Shown here: positions 24,015-36,399 of the stretch, piece after piece
How the letters are laid out: every line of letters begins with the position of its first letter
Position numbering within the stretch: the stretch's first letter is position 1
NCBI GenBank assembly: GCA_021401465.1
Contig: JADDMT010000103.1
Location: 41,084 to 105,083 of the forward strand
Direction of reading: 5' to 3'
Length of the DNA stretch: 64,000 nt
Origin: Teratosphaeria epicoccoides
Lineage: Eukaryota; Ascomycota; Dothideomycetes; Mycosphaerellales; Teratosphaeriaceae
The notes under the pieces: model-generated
Told to the model about the DNA's origin: nothing
What the model saw: only the letters and a program-made list of their open reading frames with translations
Databases searched by the model: none
Translations under genes and position numbers: made by a program

Positions 24015-25440
24015 TACTAGTGCTAGCAACATACTAGGAACCTATGCTAGAAACGATTCTCTTAAGATTAGAAAGCTAGACTACTACTATAGCGACTAAG
24101 ACAAGTTTAATACCTAGGTTAACTAGATAGACATGTACTTCATGTTTAACTAGGTTTAAGATAACTTGAAGCTAGTCTTTACAACGACGTTTATGTAAGG
24201 TAGAGCTTAGCATTAGGTTAAACCATTTCTTAGGACCTATCTAGACAGTAACGGAACCGATAAGTTAAATAGAGTTTTTGCAAGCTACAAACATCTTAAG
24301 CATATAATGAAGAAAGTCTTTAGATCTTTAAACGAGGTTACTACTATAGTTAGAGACATCTAACACTTGACTTAGAAGGGGTTATGTGCTAACTATGCCG
24401 CCAAATTTCAGGAGTACGCCTAGCTTACTAATTAGGATGATAAAGCTCTTATGACAATGTGCTAACAAGGTCTTAAAGATAACGTTAAGGATAAGCTTAT
24501 ACACGATAGCAGAAAGGTAGATAATATAGGAACATTAGTTAAGGTTATAATCGATCTTGACAATAGGCTCTATAAACAGGCTTTAGAATAACACTCTAAT
24601 TCTAAGACTTCTAGAAAAGCAGGTTTTGCTCCTAGGTATAGCAGTCGACAAAACCATAGTACCTACAATAAGCCAAAGGAGAATAACTACTATAGCGCGC
24701 AACTAATAGAGCTAGACGCTATCTAGAAGGGTCAAGCATTTAAAGGAAAGAAGGGTAAAAAAACCCCCTAGGAAAGCAGGAGGATTAATTTACTATGACT
24801 ATAGTAAAGAAGGCACGTAGCAAGGGACTATGATAGCAAGAAAACAGTGCGACGCGAACAGTTTAACATGATGTAGCAAAATGACTTAGACAGAGAAGGC
24901 TACAGAATAATTAGTACACTAAGCTCTGTTAATAAAGCGCTAAGGACCTACGTAGAGGTAGTTGCTAGAAAAACCCCCTACATGAGTAATAGATCACGAT
25001 ATAGAACCCTTAATTAGGAACTCTGCAAGGATCTATAGTACGATATCCACGAAGAAGACAAGGAACTCTGTAACTACAAAAACAAAGTCAAGTTAGAATT
25101 TACTAAGTTAGGAATATTACCTAAGGGACGCTTGCTAATTCTACTAGAACTACACGGCACATGCAGAGCTCTACTAAAGCACGAATTCTGTATAATAGCA
25201 AGAAGGAATAGGCACGCATGACTAAGCCTTACACGAGAAGACACAAGCCTTAAAGAAATTAACAAGTCTTACTCTAATAATGACGACGAAGAGAACCGAG
25301 ATCCGAGAACTTCATTCCCTTAAGAGGAGGAGCCTGAAACAATTCAGGAAGTTCCGGAGTCCCCTCTACAAGAGGAGGATTAGCAAGACAAGTTAGAGGA
25401 AGAATATTCTAATAATGAATCTAACGACACTGTTAAATTA
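24015..25440 (+). pseudogene. gag: Gag of gypsy element C1
   Basis: Plus-strand frame collinear with the gag of C2 (39130 onward): RNDSLKIRKLDYYYSD, then FNT*VN*IDMYFMFN near 24110, capsid-like helices to about 24600, a basic region, and a degraded zinc-knuckle region near 24780-24840. An acidic C-terminal part contains KLGILPKGRLLILLELHGTC near 25100. Homology with C2 fades after about 25430. Short antisense open frames here, and at the homologous positions in C2 and C3, are shadows of this gag. Confidence 0.75.
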
Positions 25441-26290
25441 ATGTCTTATACAGGCAACGAATTTACGCATAGGAAGTAGCTACAGAAGAAATGTATTATG
25501 TCAGGTATTAAGTATATTAACGAACGTGATAGATAGAAGAGAAGAGGTAAAAATTCTTCTCTTCCTAGCTAGGGTCAGATATACCTTAACCCCTAACCTG
25601 AGTCAGAGAGGTCAGAGTTAGGGTCCTGCCTAACTCTGACTCCTACTAATTCAGTGCGGCTAGTATGCGACTACCTATCACAATTTAACACTCCTACTTA
25701 GACACATACTAGTATACTTAGCGTAGTCCTACTATCTTCTAATCTATGGTTTGTCTAACTAGTGAAGATGTTTGTCGTAGCATGCTCGTGCTACTAGATT
25801 AATGCTCTTATGAAAGAGAATAATGCGCTAGAGTATTCTCGCTTTACATGTTTGTAAATTCATGTGTTTACTCTACTTTTATAGGTAAGTCCGACTTTGT
25901 ATAAAGTCGTCCTTCTCCTTCTTAATTGTCCTTCTCTTTCTCATCATCATTAATGACTAACTACAGCTTCCTTAACATATTAAGATAGCTCTATAGAGAG
26001 GTATACTACTAATCCTACTAGATAGTACTTTGTTTAACATAAGGCTCGCATGGATTATTAAGCTCTAGTAGGTTATCTAGTATATTTAGCTTCTCTAACT
26101 ATAAATAACTTTTAGTAGCTCTGACAACTTAAGGTATCCGACTCTTAATCTTAGTAAGCTCTAGGCGTGTATTACTTCCTTCGCAAAGCTTATAACTTTA
26201 GCTGCTTTAACAAGATACTATCCTTATTTAAGAACAAAGTAACATAGTACTATGTCTCTAATTAGAGTACTACCTTCATGAACGACCTAG
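25441..26290. other. Unassigned sequence with a perfect 12-bp hairpin
   Basis: After C1 gag homology ends no frame was recognised. At 25611-25640 a perfect inverted repeat (GTCAGAGTTAGG, 6-nt loop GTCCTG, CCTAACTCTGAC) occurs next to related direct copies of GTCAGA. Before the insertion of B this segment was contiguous with 34576 onward, so it may contain upstream sequence of the plus-strand frame at 34725. Confidence 0.4.
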
Positions 26291-26295
26291 GTCCT
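26291..26295. repeat. Target-site duplication GTCCT of element B (left)
   Basis: GTCCT here and at 34576-34580 flank the LTRs of B exactly, which fixes the LTR ends at 26296 and 34575. Confidence 0.9.
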
Positions 26296-26685
26296 TAATA
26301 TAGATGTATATGCTATATGATATAAAAATATCTCGTAGTATAACAGAGTAATCCGACCTTTTAGTAGGTATAAGACAGCGCTGCTTTCTGCTTATTACAG
26401 AGGTAGCGCTAGAGGTGCTTATAACCCTAGGCGCCCCTTAGTCTAGGAAAGCATGTCTAAGCCTAACCCCGTAGGGGTACTATAGGGTCAGGAAGCCCCC
26501 GTAGGGGTATTGTAGAGTTAGCGGCGTAGTAGCATCCTACGTCAGGCATTAATCCTACTTAGACGACATACGAGCTAACGTATGTATAAAGGACCCCCTT
26601 ACTACATATAGTAGGGTCATTACATGCTAAGGGTAGGCATTAGAACCTATGCGGCTCTAATAGCCCCCTAGTATTAACCGTATTA
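26296..26685 (-). repeat. 3' LTR of element B
   Basis: 390 bp, same length as the right copy and collinear. Contains an A/T-rich part (GATATAAAAATATCTCG) and the GGGGTACTATAGGG repeats seen in all three LTRs of this family. Confidence 0.9.
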
Positions 26686-27500
26686 CTACCCCTTAGGATA
26701 TCCCTAGCCTTACTAAATAATGCATGTAGAATGTATAAGGTATAGGATATAGCACGCCTATACTACGTGAGAGTAAACAGGTAGGTAGCCTACGTAACAT
26801 GTATCGTATGTATACTTAACACCTTTGTAGCGAGTATAGGGTAGAGGTTACTAACATAGGCGGATTTTCAAATCCGTTACATGTTAGGTAGCTTCGTAAC
26901 ACCTTCGCTTTACATGCAGATTAAGACATCAGGAAACTACAAGTACATACCTTAGTTAATCTTTGAAATTATAGGGCGAGTATACGCGCTAGCTTTGCTA
27001 AGTAGCTTAGCTGTCCCTATTTAGTCGTGACTATGAAGAAACGCATTACAGAACCTTAGGGCTAGTAGGAATGTATGTAGATACTCTACGCATACTGCTT
27101 AAAAGCATTAGAGCGTACCCCTGACGTAGACCTCGTCATATTTTCATGCTAGTAAACTAGTAAACTAGCATGAGTATAATTAGCGTACATGCGTAATAGC
27201 CGCGTTATCTATTCTTGCATCATTTAGTCCCTATGTAAGTTAACTAAAGGTAGGTACTCTACGCATGTAGTTTAAGTTACTAGCTTAACGGTTGCAGTAG
27301 GTAACAGGGGGGTTAGCTAGTAGGTATAAAAACCTTGCTGCTTTCCTAAACTTCCTGTTCTAAAACACTAACATTAACCTCTACTTCTACTTCGCTTAGC
27401 CTACGCCTCGCTATGTCTGCGTGTCTAACCCGGAGCTTCTTCTTCTTTAATCAATTAATTAATCAAGATTAATTAGCTTATCTTAGCAATAATAGCTTAT
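26686..27500 (+). promoter_or_regulatory. Promoter region of the antisense accessory frame in B, TATA box at 27325-27332
   Basis: Collinear with 18897-19711 of copy A. TATAAAAA is preserved, followed by the same leader and an unusual AT stretch rich in TTAATTAATCAA just before the likely start codon. No coding frame was seen in the first 600 bp. Confidence 0.5.
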
Positions 27501-28921
27501 ATGCTACAGACTAAATTTAACGCTACTTGCACTGCCTACAATTGTCGCTTATGTTAATGATGCCTTGATAACCTTAGCAGCTAAGCTACACACATCTCTC
27601 CTCTACGTGTTAGTAAGGCGTCCCCTACCCGCGAGATATGCGGGACTTATACTAACTAAAGCTTAGCTAAGATCTATGTCAGCAGATTTAATGAGGGTAG
27701 TGTCTACTACAATTATGTCAACTGTAATAGCAAGCATCAAAAATGCTAGGACCTCCCTAAGGAGGTGTATAGAGAGTATAATTAGCTCTGCTATAACATC
27801 GATGACTTCTAGAGCGCGCGCGACAGGGGATTACTAAAGGCACTCTAACTATGCGCTAGCTACAGGCTAAGTACTAAGAGGTACTTGCCTGCCTGCTCGG
27901 CACTCTCTCTTGCTTTACCGCGACTACTAACTATTCTTATGGCAGTATTTGCTTCGACTCTCTACTAACAGGCAAAAACGTTTGTCTAGGTCTAATCGCA
28001 GACTTAGTCTAGAAGATCTTGAAGGTACTAACTATTAGAGTTGAGACCTTCGCCATAGTACGTATATAGTGCAGGTACCCTCTAAGAATAAATGCTAACT
28101 TCCTCTGCTAGACTTAAGTAGGCGTCGCAGACTACCTGACTAGCCGCTAGCGTTAACAACTTAGGGCCCTTACCTCTATTAACGATGACTTTAAGACGCG
28201 GATAATCCGCAAGAAGGTTATCAAGCAATTTACCGTCCCTACTACTAAGGCTACGCCCTAGCGCTATACCGCAAGGTAGCCTGCCTCTAAGCTAGTCTAG
28301 AGGACTAAGATGTAAGTTATTTACTTAACTCCTATTACGTGCGTATAGCTAACACATTGTAGCGCTACTACCTATGCTGCCTTAACGCTACTATCTAAGA
28401 AGAAGAAGAAGGCTAGGGCTAAGATTAAGGTTAGCGACAAGGAAGCCGAACCTTCCTTGCTTGTAATCTGCATAGTGTCTGCTAAGACGCTAAAGCATAA
28501 GCCTCTAAGCCAGATCTTTAAGGAGGAGGATAATGACGTCTAGGATACCTTCGATCCTGTTGTGATCCCTTTACGCCGCGGTGTTACTATACTAGTTACG
28601 CCTAAGGAAGACACCGAGTTTAATGATGTTATTAACACTTATGTTAAGAAGCGCAAGATAATCTCGCGGGCCGAGCGTAATAGCCGTAGGCGCGCCTAAG
28701 TCTCTTCGCTGTCTCATGCTAAGAATAAGGAGGAGGTAGTTATGGCGACTAGACGTAGTAAGGCTGTCGCTAGCTCTCTAGCTACTACGGGCTCTAAAGA
28801 CGAGCTCCCTTGTAACCTACTAAAGAAGAGGATACTAGCCTCTCTTTGTAGCGTTACTACTCCTGTTACTCCTAGTTGCCTTAGGTTGTTTAGTAGTCCT
28901 ATGCGGGTAGGTAGTCCTTAG
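27501..28921 (+). pseudogene. Antisense accessory frame of element B, long version
   Basis: Probable start ATG 27501 (MLQTKFNATCTAYNCRLC), so an N-terminal Cys cluster with C-x2-C spacing, then VNCNSKHQKC near 27720. About 500 bp (around 27870-28385) are absent from copy A. The C-terminal half has a Lys run (28396-28413), an acidic patch and the same basic tail as A (KKRKIISRAERNSRRRA), ending near 28921. Several frame changes are needed along the way, so the product is dead. The conserved basic tail, Cys cluster and TATA box in two copies argue that this was a real gene of the element. Confidence 0.55.
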
Positions 28922-29179
28922 TAGACCGTAACAAGAAAGACTCTTCTACTTTAGGTTTAGTCAGGAAGCCCTTAACTAGTAGTTACTAAGTACTAGCTAT
29001 AAATCTAGTCTTAGTATGTCCCTTGTTTTCTCTTCCTTAGGTTCATTCTAGGTGTGCCTTTTAGCATCAATGATGTATAAGTAGGGCGTTTGTTTCTCTT
29101 TGTTACTTCGCGTGTTATGCGCCACATATGCGTATTAAGAACTCTGCTTCGAAACTCTTATCTTCCTACAAATTAACCT

Positions 29180-32100
29180 TCTTAAGCCCTACTTATGCCT
29201 CCTCCGCTCTTCGAACTCACGAATAGCTTCTAGAGTGTTCTTACAGTCTTCGGCTAGAACCTATTATGTGTACTTAGGTAGGCATCCTTTCTACTTTACT
29301 AGATAGTACGTTACCCCTTTACGCCGCATACTATCCTTAATACCCTTAACTTCCTACTCTTTGTTCTCTTCTACTACTAGCATTAGGTCCGTAGGCTCTT
29401 TGCCCTTACGCTATACCTATAGTTTAAGTAGAGATACGTAGAAGATGTTATGCACATAATACGACAATAGTAATAATAGCTAGTACGCCTGTAAACCTAT
29501 CGTGTCATGTATCTAGAAGGGTCTGACGAACCTTGGCGTCATCTTCTTACTCGGAAGTTTGAGCTTAAGATTCTTTGTTAATAGTAATACCTTTATACTA
29601 ACTACATATTACATCGGTTTAGCATAGGCGTTATTATGTTTAATCTAGGATTCTAAGGCCTTTTTCTAGTATTCTATTAGCACTGAATGTACCTCGCGTA
29701 TACGCCGCGCTAATTCCGTGGCGGCCGGTACCCTCTCCTTAGACGACTTGTCCTAAGGCGGTTTTAGGTGTATTTCTAGATTAAAGCCATAAAGAATCTA
29801 AAATAGCGACATGTACATAGTAGTATGCACGCTATTTTTGACTGCAAATTCCGCCATAGGAATTACGTTAGCCTAGGCATCCTAGTTCTTAGCGTAGTAG
29901 CACTAGAGGTACTACTTAAGAGTCTAGTTTATACGTTTCGTCTAACTATTAGTTTATAGATAGAATGTTATACTTAGGCGGTACTTAACACGTGCCTTAA
30001 ACACAAATTCTTGCTAGTATTTACTAGTAAAGACAGAACCTTAGTCCGATAGAATATTTCAGGGTATACTAAAGCGCTATATGACTTTGTTACAAAGTAG
30101 TCCTACAAGCTTGCTACTTATGCACTTTTTCGTATATAGGATAAAGACATTCATCTTCAAGTATTAGTCGACTACTATAAGGACAGTATTACCTATATTG
30201 CCTCTCTACTTTACTAGTAGCAAATTAGTAATAAAATCTATAGTTAAGTCTTACTATGGTCTCTCTAGTAGTAGGAGCGCCTAAGCATTACTATAGGGGC
30301 AATAGCGCCGAGATTTGCTAATCTAGTACATCTAGCAGGATTTGACATAGTCAGAAACATCCTGTTCTAGCGTTAGCTACTAGTATTTGCGTCTAGAGGG
30401 GCGCATTTGTCTTCTCTGCGCCAAAATAACCTATAAGTTTATCGTCACAATAAACACGGAGGAGCTGCGAACAGAGTACGTAGTTAGTAGGTATGTAGAG
30501 CCTATTAGTAAAGTACTATAAGTCGCTAGACTTAGTCTAGTACTTCGGACTGCCTATAGTACCCTAGAGGGCTACACCCTTATTAATTAACTCTAGTTCT
30601 TGCTCTTGCAACCGCTAAATAAGTCTCGAGACTTCTTTAAAGGGTTCCTTAGACACCGCATGCTTACTACATGTAAGCTAGTTAACTACTATATAGATCA
30701 AGCTAGACATAGTTGCTATAACCGCTAGATAGGAGGGTTTATTGCTAGCAGAGGCTATAAGGCCCTATTAGGCCTGTAGTCGACCTATAAGAGGAGCTAA
30801 TAACAGGTCGCTACCCTAAACTACAAGCTTTGTCTACAGTATAGAGAGGAGCTATTAGTCACCCTACTCCCTAGTGTCGTAGTCTAGTCGTCGCAAAGGA
30901 CTATTAGCTAGATTTGTCTTCCTAGAACGATGCTAGATAAAAAAGTCAAAGCTAGCGAGGAAAGTCGCCTACCTTGCTTGCTAACTACTTTGCTACTTTA
31001 TACCTATGAAGCTACGAAGGTTGTTATAGTTAGTAAGTACCTTAATAGGGTACGCTGCACCTTCGGGATAGTGTTAGTACTCCTTAAAGCTATCGACAAT
31101 AGCTAAAAGCTCTTAGTCGTAGGTCTCGTAATTAAGCTTAGCGCCCTGCATCTTCTGCGACTAGAAGGTAATTAGGTACTATTACGTACTACCTTCATGT
31201 AACTAGAGTTACGATATAATTATGGCTATTGCGAATTTTGAAGCATCGGTCTCTATTCGGACCTTCGTAGTAGGGTCAAAGTGCCGAAGTATAGGTGTAG
31301 TTTAAAAAGCTGCTTTAAGTTTAGAGTAAGCCTTACTCTAAGCCTCCTCCTAAGGTACTATCCCTAGCTTTTTACCTCGAATTGCGCCCTTTGAGAGGGC
31401 TGTAAAGGGAGCCACGATCTTTAAATAGGACCGTATGAATCTACAGTAGAAGTTAGTAAATCCTAGAAATACCTATACTTCTTAGAGGGTAGTTAGCTAC
31501 AGCTACTCCGCAATTATAGACACCCTTTAGTCATCTATGATAACTCCTTCTGTTAAGACAATGTATCTAAGGAACTTAATCCTGTCCGTAAGGAACTTAA
31601 TCCTGTCTGTAAGGAACTTAATCCTGTCTGTAAGGAATAAGCACTTCTTTAGGTTTACATATAGAGCAAACTTACAGAGTTATTTAAATACTATCTTTAG
31701 ATGCTAAATATGCTCCTCCTTTGATTTAGAGTAGACTAGTATATTGTCTAAATGTACTATGTAGCAGGTATTAACGAGGCTAGCTAGGGCCTAATTAATA
31801 TACGCCTAGAAAGTTACTAGTATGTTAGTTAATCTAAACGGCATTACTATATACTTAAAGTATCTATACTACGTTTACAACGCGGTCTTCTACTCGTCGC
31901 CCTTTCGGATAGGTATCTAGTAGTAGGCATCCTTCAAGTTAACAGACAAGAAGATAGCAGCGCGACTAAGGCGGTCAAGTGTCTCGCTAATAAGTAGTAG
32001 GGGGCAGCAGTTCTTCTAAGTTACTACGTTAAGGCCCCTGTAATTAACGCATAGCTAGAGCGTGTTATCCTTCTTCAGGACAAACATTACTAACGCTCTA

Positions 32101-32990
32101 GCCTCGCTGTCGCTTCGTCAGATCTACGCGTTCTTTTACGGCTTGTAGAGATAGTCTCGAAATATTTCGAGCTAGGATTCTGACATAGGATATAGAGGTC
32201 AATGCGGAGGATTATAACCCTCCTTAAGGTTAATCGCATGCTCTGCGTCTAGGGCCTAGGCATAGGCCGCAGCCTCTACGTCAAAAATATTGGCGTATTC
32301 CTCTAACTTAGGCAGAAGGGTAACGTCTTCCTTAATGTTCTATATGTAGACCGCATACATATATTAGACCTTCTTTATGTCCTTGTAGAAGCTATGTACG
32401 TCATGCATCCTTACTATAGGAACTTTGCCTATAGAGCTATAGAACTAATTATTAGTAGCTCTATTAATAACGACTCCCTGCTTGTAGCGCTAAGGGCGAC
32501 CTAGCAGGAGCTCCTTATTAGGAACGTCTTTAGCGTAGAAGACTTTGTTAGTCTTGCGCTCTTCTCCTAAAGAGTCCGCGAGTTAGAGGCGTACATTGTA
32601 CGCGCCTTAAGCTGCTATGCCTTCGCCCTAAAAGGACTTCATAGTAGGCAGTAGGGCTCCTAGAATCGGCTTCAAATTAAGCCGTATAATTACCCGCTAG
32701 GGTATCACGTTAACTTCCGCAAGGTTGTCTAACATGTAGTCTACTAGCTTAAGTAAGCTATTAACTCGGACTATACTAGGTAGGCTCTAGGCAGGCTACG
32801 AGTCTACACTATTAGTAACAGACAGCTTAGACACCCGTAGTAGCTATTTAGTTACCTCGGCCTTATCTTTCTTTCGCTTCCTCTCTAGGGAGGTTTTAAA
32901 CACCTTGTTTACCTTCTTCCTATTACTTCGTTTAGGATAGCGAGCTGCCTAGTAATCCTTTACTCTACAGATGTAGTAGCTACTTAGAGG
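29180..32990 (-). pseudogene. pol: Pol of element B: protease region, RT, RNase H, integrase, chromodomain
   Basis: Minus strand. The protease-like region lies near 32500-32850. RT lies at about 32150-31400 (LQLCVNYRGLNVVTQKN, VNLKDAYYQIPIRKGDE, MPFRLTNILVTFQAYIN), with the catalytic motif YLDNILVYS near 31740 (family YLDD). RNase H and integrase extend to about 29500, and the chromodomain lies at about 29200-29380. A 21-bp unit (AAGGAACTTAATCCTGTC...) is repeated three times at 31569-31631, adding two seven-residue repeats that copy A lacks. Stops sit at Trp and Gln positions. Confidence 0.87.
31569..31631. repeat. Three tandem 21-bp units inside pol of B
   Basis: AAGGAACTTAATCCTGTCYGT three times without interruption. 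The unit is a multiple of three, so it keeps the frame. Copy A has one unit. Confidence 0.9.
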
Positions 32991-34136
32991 CTTCTCGCTA
33001 CTGTCCTTAGGCTTAGAAGGTTTAATCCTCTGGAATAGACCGCTACGTTAGACTTGACTCTTAGGGCGCTTGTAATAGCGGCCCTTTAGTAGGTCTTCAG
33101 GGCTTAAACGCTTATTATCCTTGCTGCTTAATCGTCTATTTCGCTTCAGGGTAATCTCCATACGTGTCGCAAGGGACATGAGGTCTTGCTAAGTTGTTAG
33201 AAGTTTATAAAAAGTCATGATTATGTTCTGAAGATTGTTGTCAAGCTTGACAAGTAAGTGCCGTATGTGTTACGTCTTAGTATAGGGTAGCATCTGTCCC
33301 TTAAGCGTAGCGAGATAGGTAGCAAAGCTAGAGGTAGTTTGCCTCTTCTCCTACTTAGCCTTCTTATACTTGACAGACATAGTAAGGGCATAGTTACCTA
33401 GATCCTTAACCTAGTCGACATAGGACTAGCGAAAGTCTGCCTACATATACGTTCTATTGTAGACCTACATAAGGTCATACTGCTTATGCTAATTATTACG
33501 AGGTTCCTTCTCCTCTTCGAGCTACATTACACTAAAGGCGACCTATTCGCCCTCTATGGTATATCCGCGTAGGTTAAGCACGAAAACTACCTTACACGCC
33601 TGTAAGAAAGTTCGAGCCTCCTTTAAGGTGTCTCCCTTAAACAGCTTTAGGTTACATGCGTTACGACTACCTCCTAGTTAGCCTGTTATAGCCCTGAATT
33701 TAGGCACTATATTCGCAGGCATATATAGAGGATCTATGCCTGCTAGTACGTTGTCTTCGCGGGTCCCTAGAGTAAAATGTCGCTAGATTTCTTCATCTAC
33801 TAGTTCATTAGTACTACTTATAGCGACGTCTTTGTCGTCCTCGCCGTTGTCGCTACTAGAAGGGCTTTAGCTCTAGTTTGCAAGGTAGTTTGTGACCTAG
33901 TCGACAATTATAGCTATAAGGGCCAAGTTAATAGTCGCGGTTAGCTGTAGTCCCTATGCGGGGGATAAATTGCCTTGTCTGCTACGTAATTAGCCTCTAG
34001 TAGAGCCGTCATTTAATGTAGTGTTGCTTGTAGGGGGTACTCCTACAGGCTAGTTACTTAGGCTAGCTTCGCTATTACAGGCCCTTAGGATAGCGCTCGC
34101 TACGCGTTAGTTACAAGTTCGTAGTACTCTAGACAT
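32991..34136 (-). pseudogene. gag: Gag of element B
   Basis: Starts at ATG 34136 on the minus strand (MSRVLRTCN, with a RIP stop after). It has an acidic linker (SSSDNGEDDKDVA near 33840), then a capsid-like helical region about 33720-33200 (FRAITG*LGGSRNACN, FKGDTLKEARTFLQACK, VKDLGNYALTMSVKYKKAK), a basic segment and a degraded knuckle near 32960-32990. The gag start lies about 50 bp from the 5' LTR, which is a short leader. The intact protein would be the structural protein of the element particle. Confidence 0.72.
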
Positions 34137-34185
34137 ATCGTAGTATTCTCTACTAGACTGTAAAGCAGAGGGGAGAAAGCAGAAC

Positions 34186-34575
34186 TAATGTAGATGTATA
34201 TGCTATATAATATGAAAATATCTCGTAGTATGACAGAGTAATCTAACCTTTTAGTAGGTATAAGACAGCGCTGCTTTCTGCTTATCGTAGAGGTAGCGCT
34301 AGAGGTACTTATAACCCCTAGCGCCCCTTACTTAGGGAAAGCATGTCCGAGCCTAACCCCGCAGGGGTACTATAGGGTCAGGAAGCCCCTATAGGGGTAC
34401 CGTAGGGTTAGCGGCAAAGTAGCATCCTACGTCAGGCATTAATCCTACTTAGACAACATACAAGCTAACGTATATACGAAGGACCCCCTTGCTACATGTA
34501 GTAGGGTCATTACATGCTAAGGGCAGGCATTAGAACCTATGCGGCTCTAATAGCCCCCTAGTATTAACTATATTA
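34186..34575 (-). repeat. 5' LTR of element B
   Basis: 390 bp, collinear with 26296-26685. Begins (plus strand) TAATGTAGATGTA and ends CTATATTA, followed by the duplication GTCCT at 34576-34580. Confidence 0.92.
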
Positions 34576-34724
34576 GTCCTATGTATTACAACTTAAACAC
34601 TCTGATTAGTACTACGCTAATCGCTACTAGCTTCGCTAAGGCTAGCTCTAATTAGCGCATGTACTAGCATTAGTGTACAATTAGGTCTAGCGGATACTAT
34701 AGTAAGCTATATAGTATATGTACT

Positions 34725-36320
34725 ATGGATCCAAGTAATCCATATCTTGAAGGCTTATGTACTAATTGCTTTTAGAAGAATCAGAAGAGGTAGTGTTTAC
34801 TATATACTAGGTTAGACAAGCTAGGTAACGATCTAGCTAATCAGAGTGCTTTACTACCTAGTAGGAAGAGTCTTAGGCTACGTTCTAATCTACTACCTCT
34901 GCCTACCCTTTAGCAACCTTCAAGGCGCCCTCGTCAGAATTTCGATGAGGATAATCTCCCTTCTCTAGCAGTCCTTTAGCGACCTACTTAGAGTGACATT
35001 AAGAGACAGCATAATCAGGAACTACACTACTACGATTAGTATAAGGAGTATGTACATCGTGACCTACTCCTTTATGTCAATAATCTGACTAATCCGGTTA
35101 CTAATTATGACGTAGAGGACTTCTTTATCAAGTAGTTTGGAGAGAGTCTCTAGCCTACTAGGCCTCATGTAGCGCTAGGTGCTAAGTCAGAGTATAACCT
35201 AGAGGATCTTATTACTCGTAGGACCCTTGTCTATCTTCGTCAGGTAGAAGAAGCTTACGCTAAGCAGAGTATTTTTAGCAGGGAATTAACGGTCAGCGAT
35301 TAGGCAACTAATTGTAGCTTAAACTGCCTTAGTAAGAGAATTAATACTCTGACTTGTTAAGTCTAGGGTAGGCATTATCTGCCTCCTTGCTACGCTTGCA
35401 CTCCTATCCTACTAATCATGAAGGATAAGTCGCTATTAAGTAAGGGGCCTACTATACTACAGTAGTTATATTAGACCTAATCTGTTCTAAACATAATGCT
35501 CTAGAATATAAGCCTTATTTAGAGCCCTACGTCTAGTTATCAGAGTATAACGTCCTCTAACGTTATTAGTCGTCTACTTGCTAAGAGTTAGGAGCGAATA
35601 GTAACTTTGTCTCTAAGCCCCTTTACTCCTCTAACTAGGCGTTAGCCTACGGATACCTACATGACTAGCATGAGCCTAACTACTTATAGGAGCCCGAGTA
35701 ACTAGCGTGTTAGCAGTATTTGCGACTAGTACTCTAGCAACATCAGAATGCTGTCTCCTGCTTAGCTGTCTACTAAGCTTAAGCTAAACTTTCCTAGGAT
35801 TAGTTAGTATGCTACTAGCCGTAGTACTCTACTTTAGAGTTAGAGTCTATACTTAGCGCATTAAAGTTCGCATTCTGCGAGTCTAAGCCCCCTAGCTACT
35901 ATGTAGAGGCCTAGGCTATAGTTGCCTTTAGCTCTTTAAGCTCCTCCTCCTTAATTCGGTCGCATCGATCCATTATATAGGATTACTAAGGCTAAATGTC
36001 GAGAGCGTACTACTACATATAACAATTCGCAGGATCGTCATCAGGTTACGCTTACTAATCTGTTAGAGGTCTCTAACTCTCGTCAGATTCGTCTAGGTAC
36101 CTCTAACTTGTCAGACATTTTCGAAGCAAGCTTGTGTTATCCTAGTAATAGGCCTCGAGCTAGCGGGAATCCGGCCCTTACAAGCTTGCAGCCTAGTAGT
36201 TAGTGTTCTTAGCCTTAGCGTAGTAGTTAGAGCTCTTAATCCTAGCGTAGTAGTAGTAGTTCTCGTAGTCCGGGTATAGGTTACAGGTAATGTAACTTGT
36301 TAGGCAGAGATTTTAGTTGA
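34725..36320 (+). pseudogene. 531-codon plus-strand frame of unknown function, TGA-terminated
   Basis: ATG at 34725 and TGA at 36318 are in the same frame, 1593 bp apart, with no TGA between. The only interruptions are TAG and TAA codons, so no indel has broken the frame. N-terminus MDPSNPYLEGLCTNCF*KN, with C-x2-C-x8-C cysteines early. There are helical, charged stretches in the middle (LEDLITRRTLVYLR*VEEAYAK) and a Ser/Arg-rich C-terminus (SSSSSRSPG). I recognise no family. It is tail-to-tail with the minus-strand copia pol that ends about 80 bp beyond the TGA, the arrangement seen for the antisense frames of three gypsy families. It may therefore be an antisense gene of that copia element, or an unrelated gene next to it. 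Confidence 0.6.
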
Positions 36321-36399
36321 CATATAAGATTCCTAAGATAGCAGGTTATCTAGCGTATTCGTAGTACTACTATATAGTAGCAGATGTATGCATAAGAAG

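Larger units (their letters stand above)
26296..34575 (-). mobile_element. Ty3/gypsy retrotransposon B, full length (8280 bp), minus strand
   Basis: Two LTRs of 390 bp each (26296-26685, 34186-34575) with inverted termini (TAATA.../...TATTA, probably TGATA/TATCA before mutation) and a GTCCT duplication. Order on the minus strand: 5' LTR (right), gag, protease, RT, RNase H, integrase, chromodomain, 3' LTR (left). Between the chromodomain and the 3' LTR lies about 2.5 kb with an accessory frame in antisense. It is the intact reference for truncated copy A. Confidence 0.93.

Noticed and set aside
25074..25265. Minus-strand open frame of 63 codons
   Set aside because: Lies opposite the conserved gag linker of C1. 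Homologous antisense openings at 40229-40420 and 61231-61446 only reflect the same conserved gag sequence.
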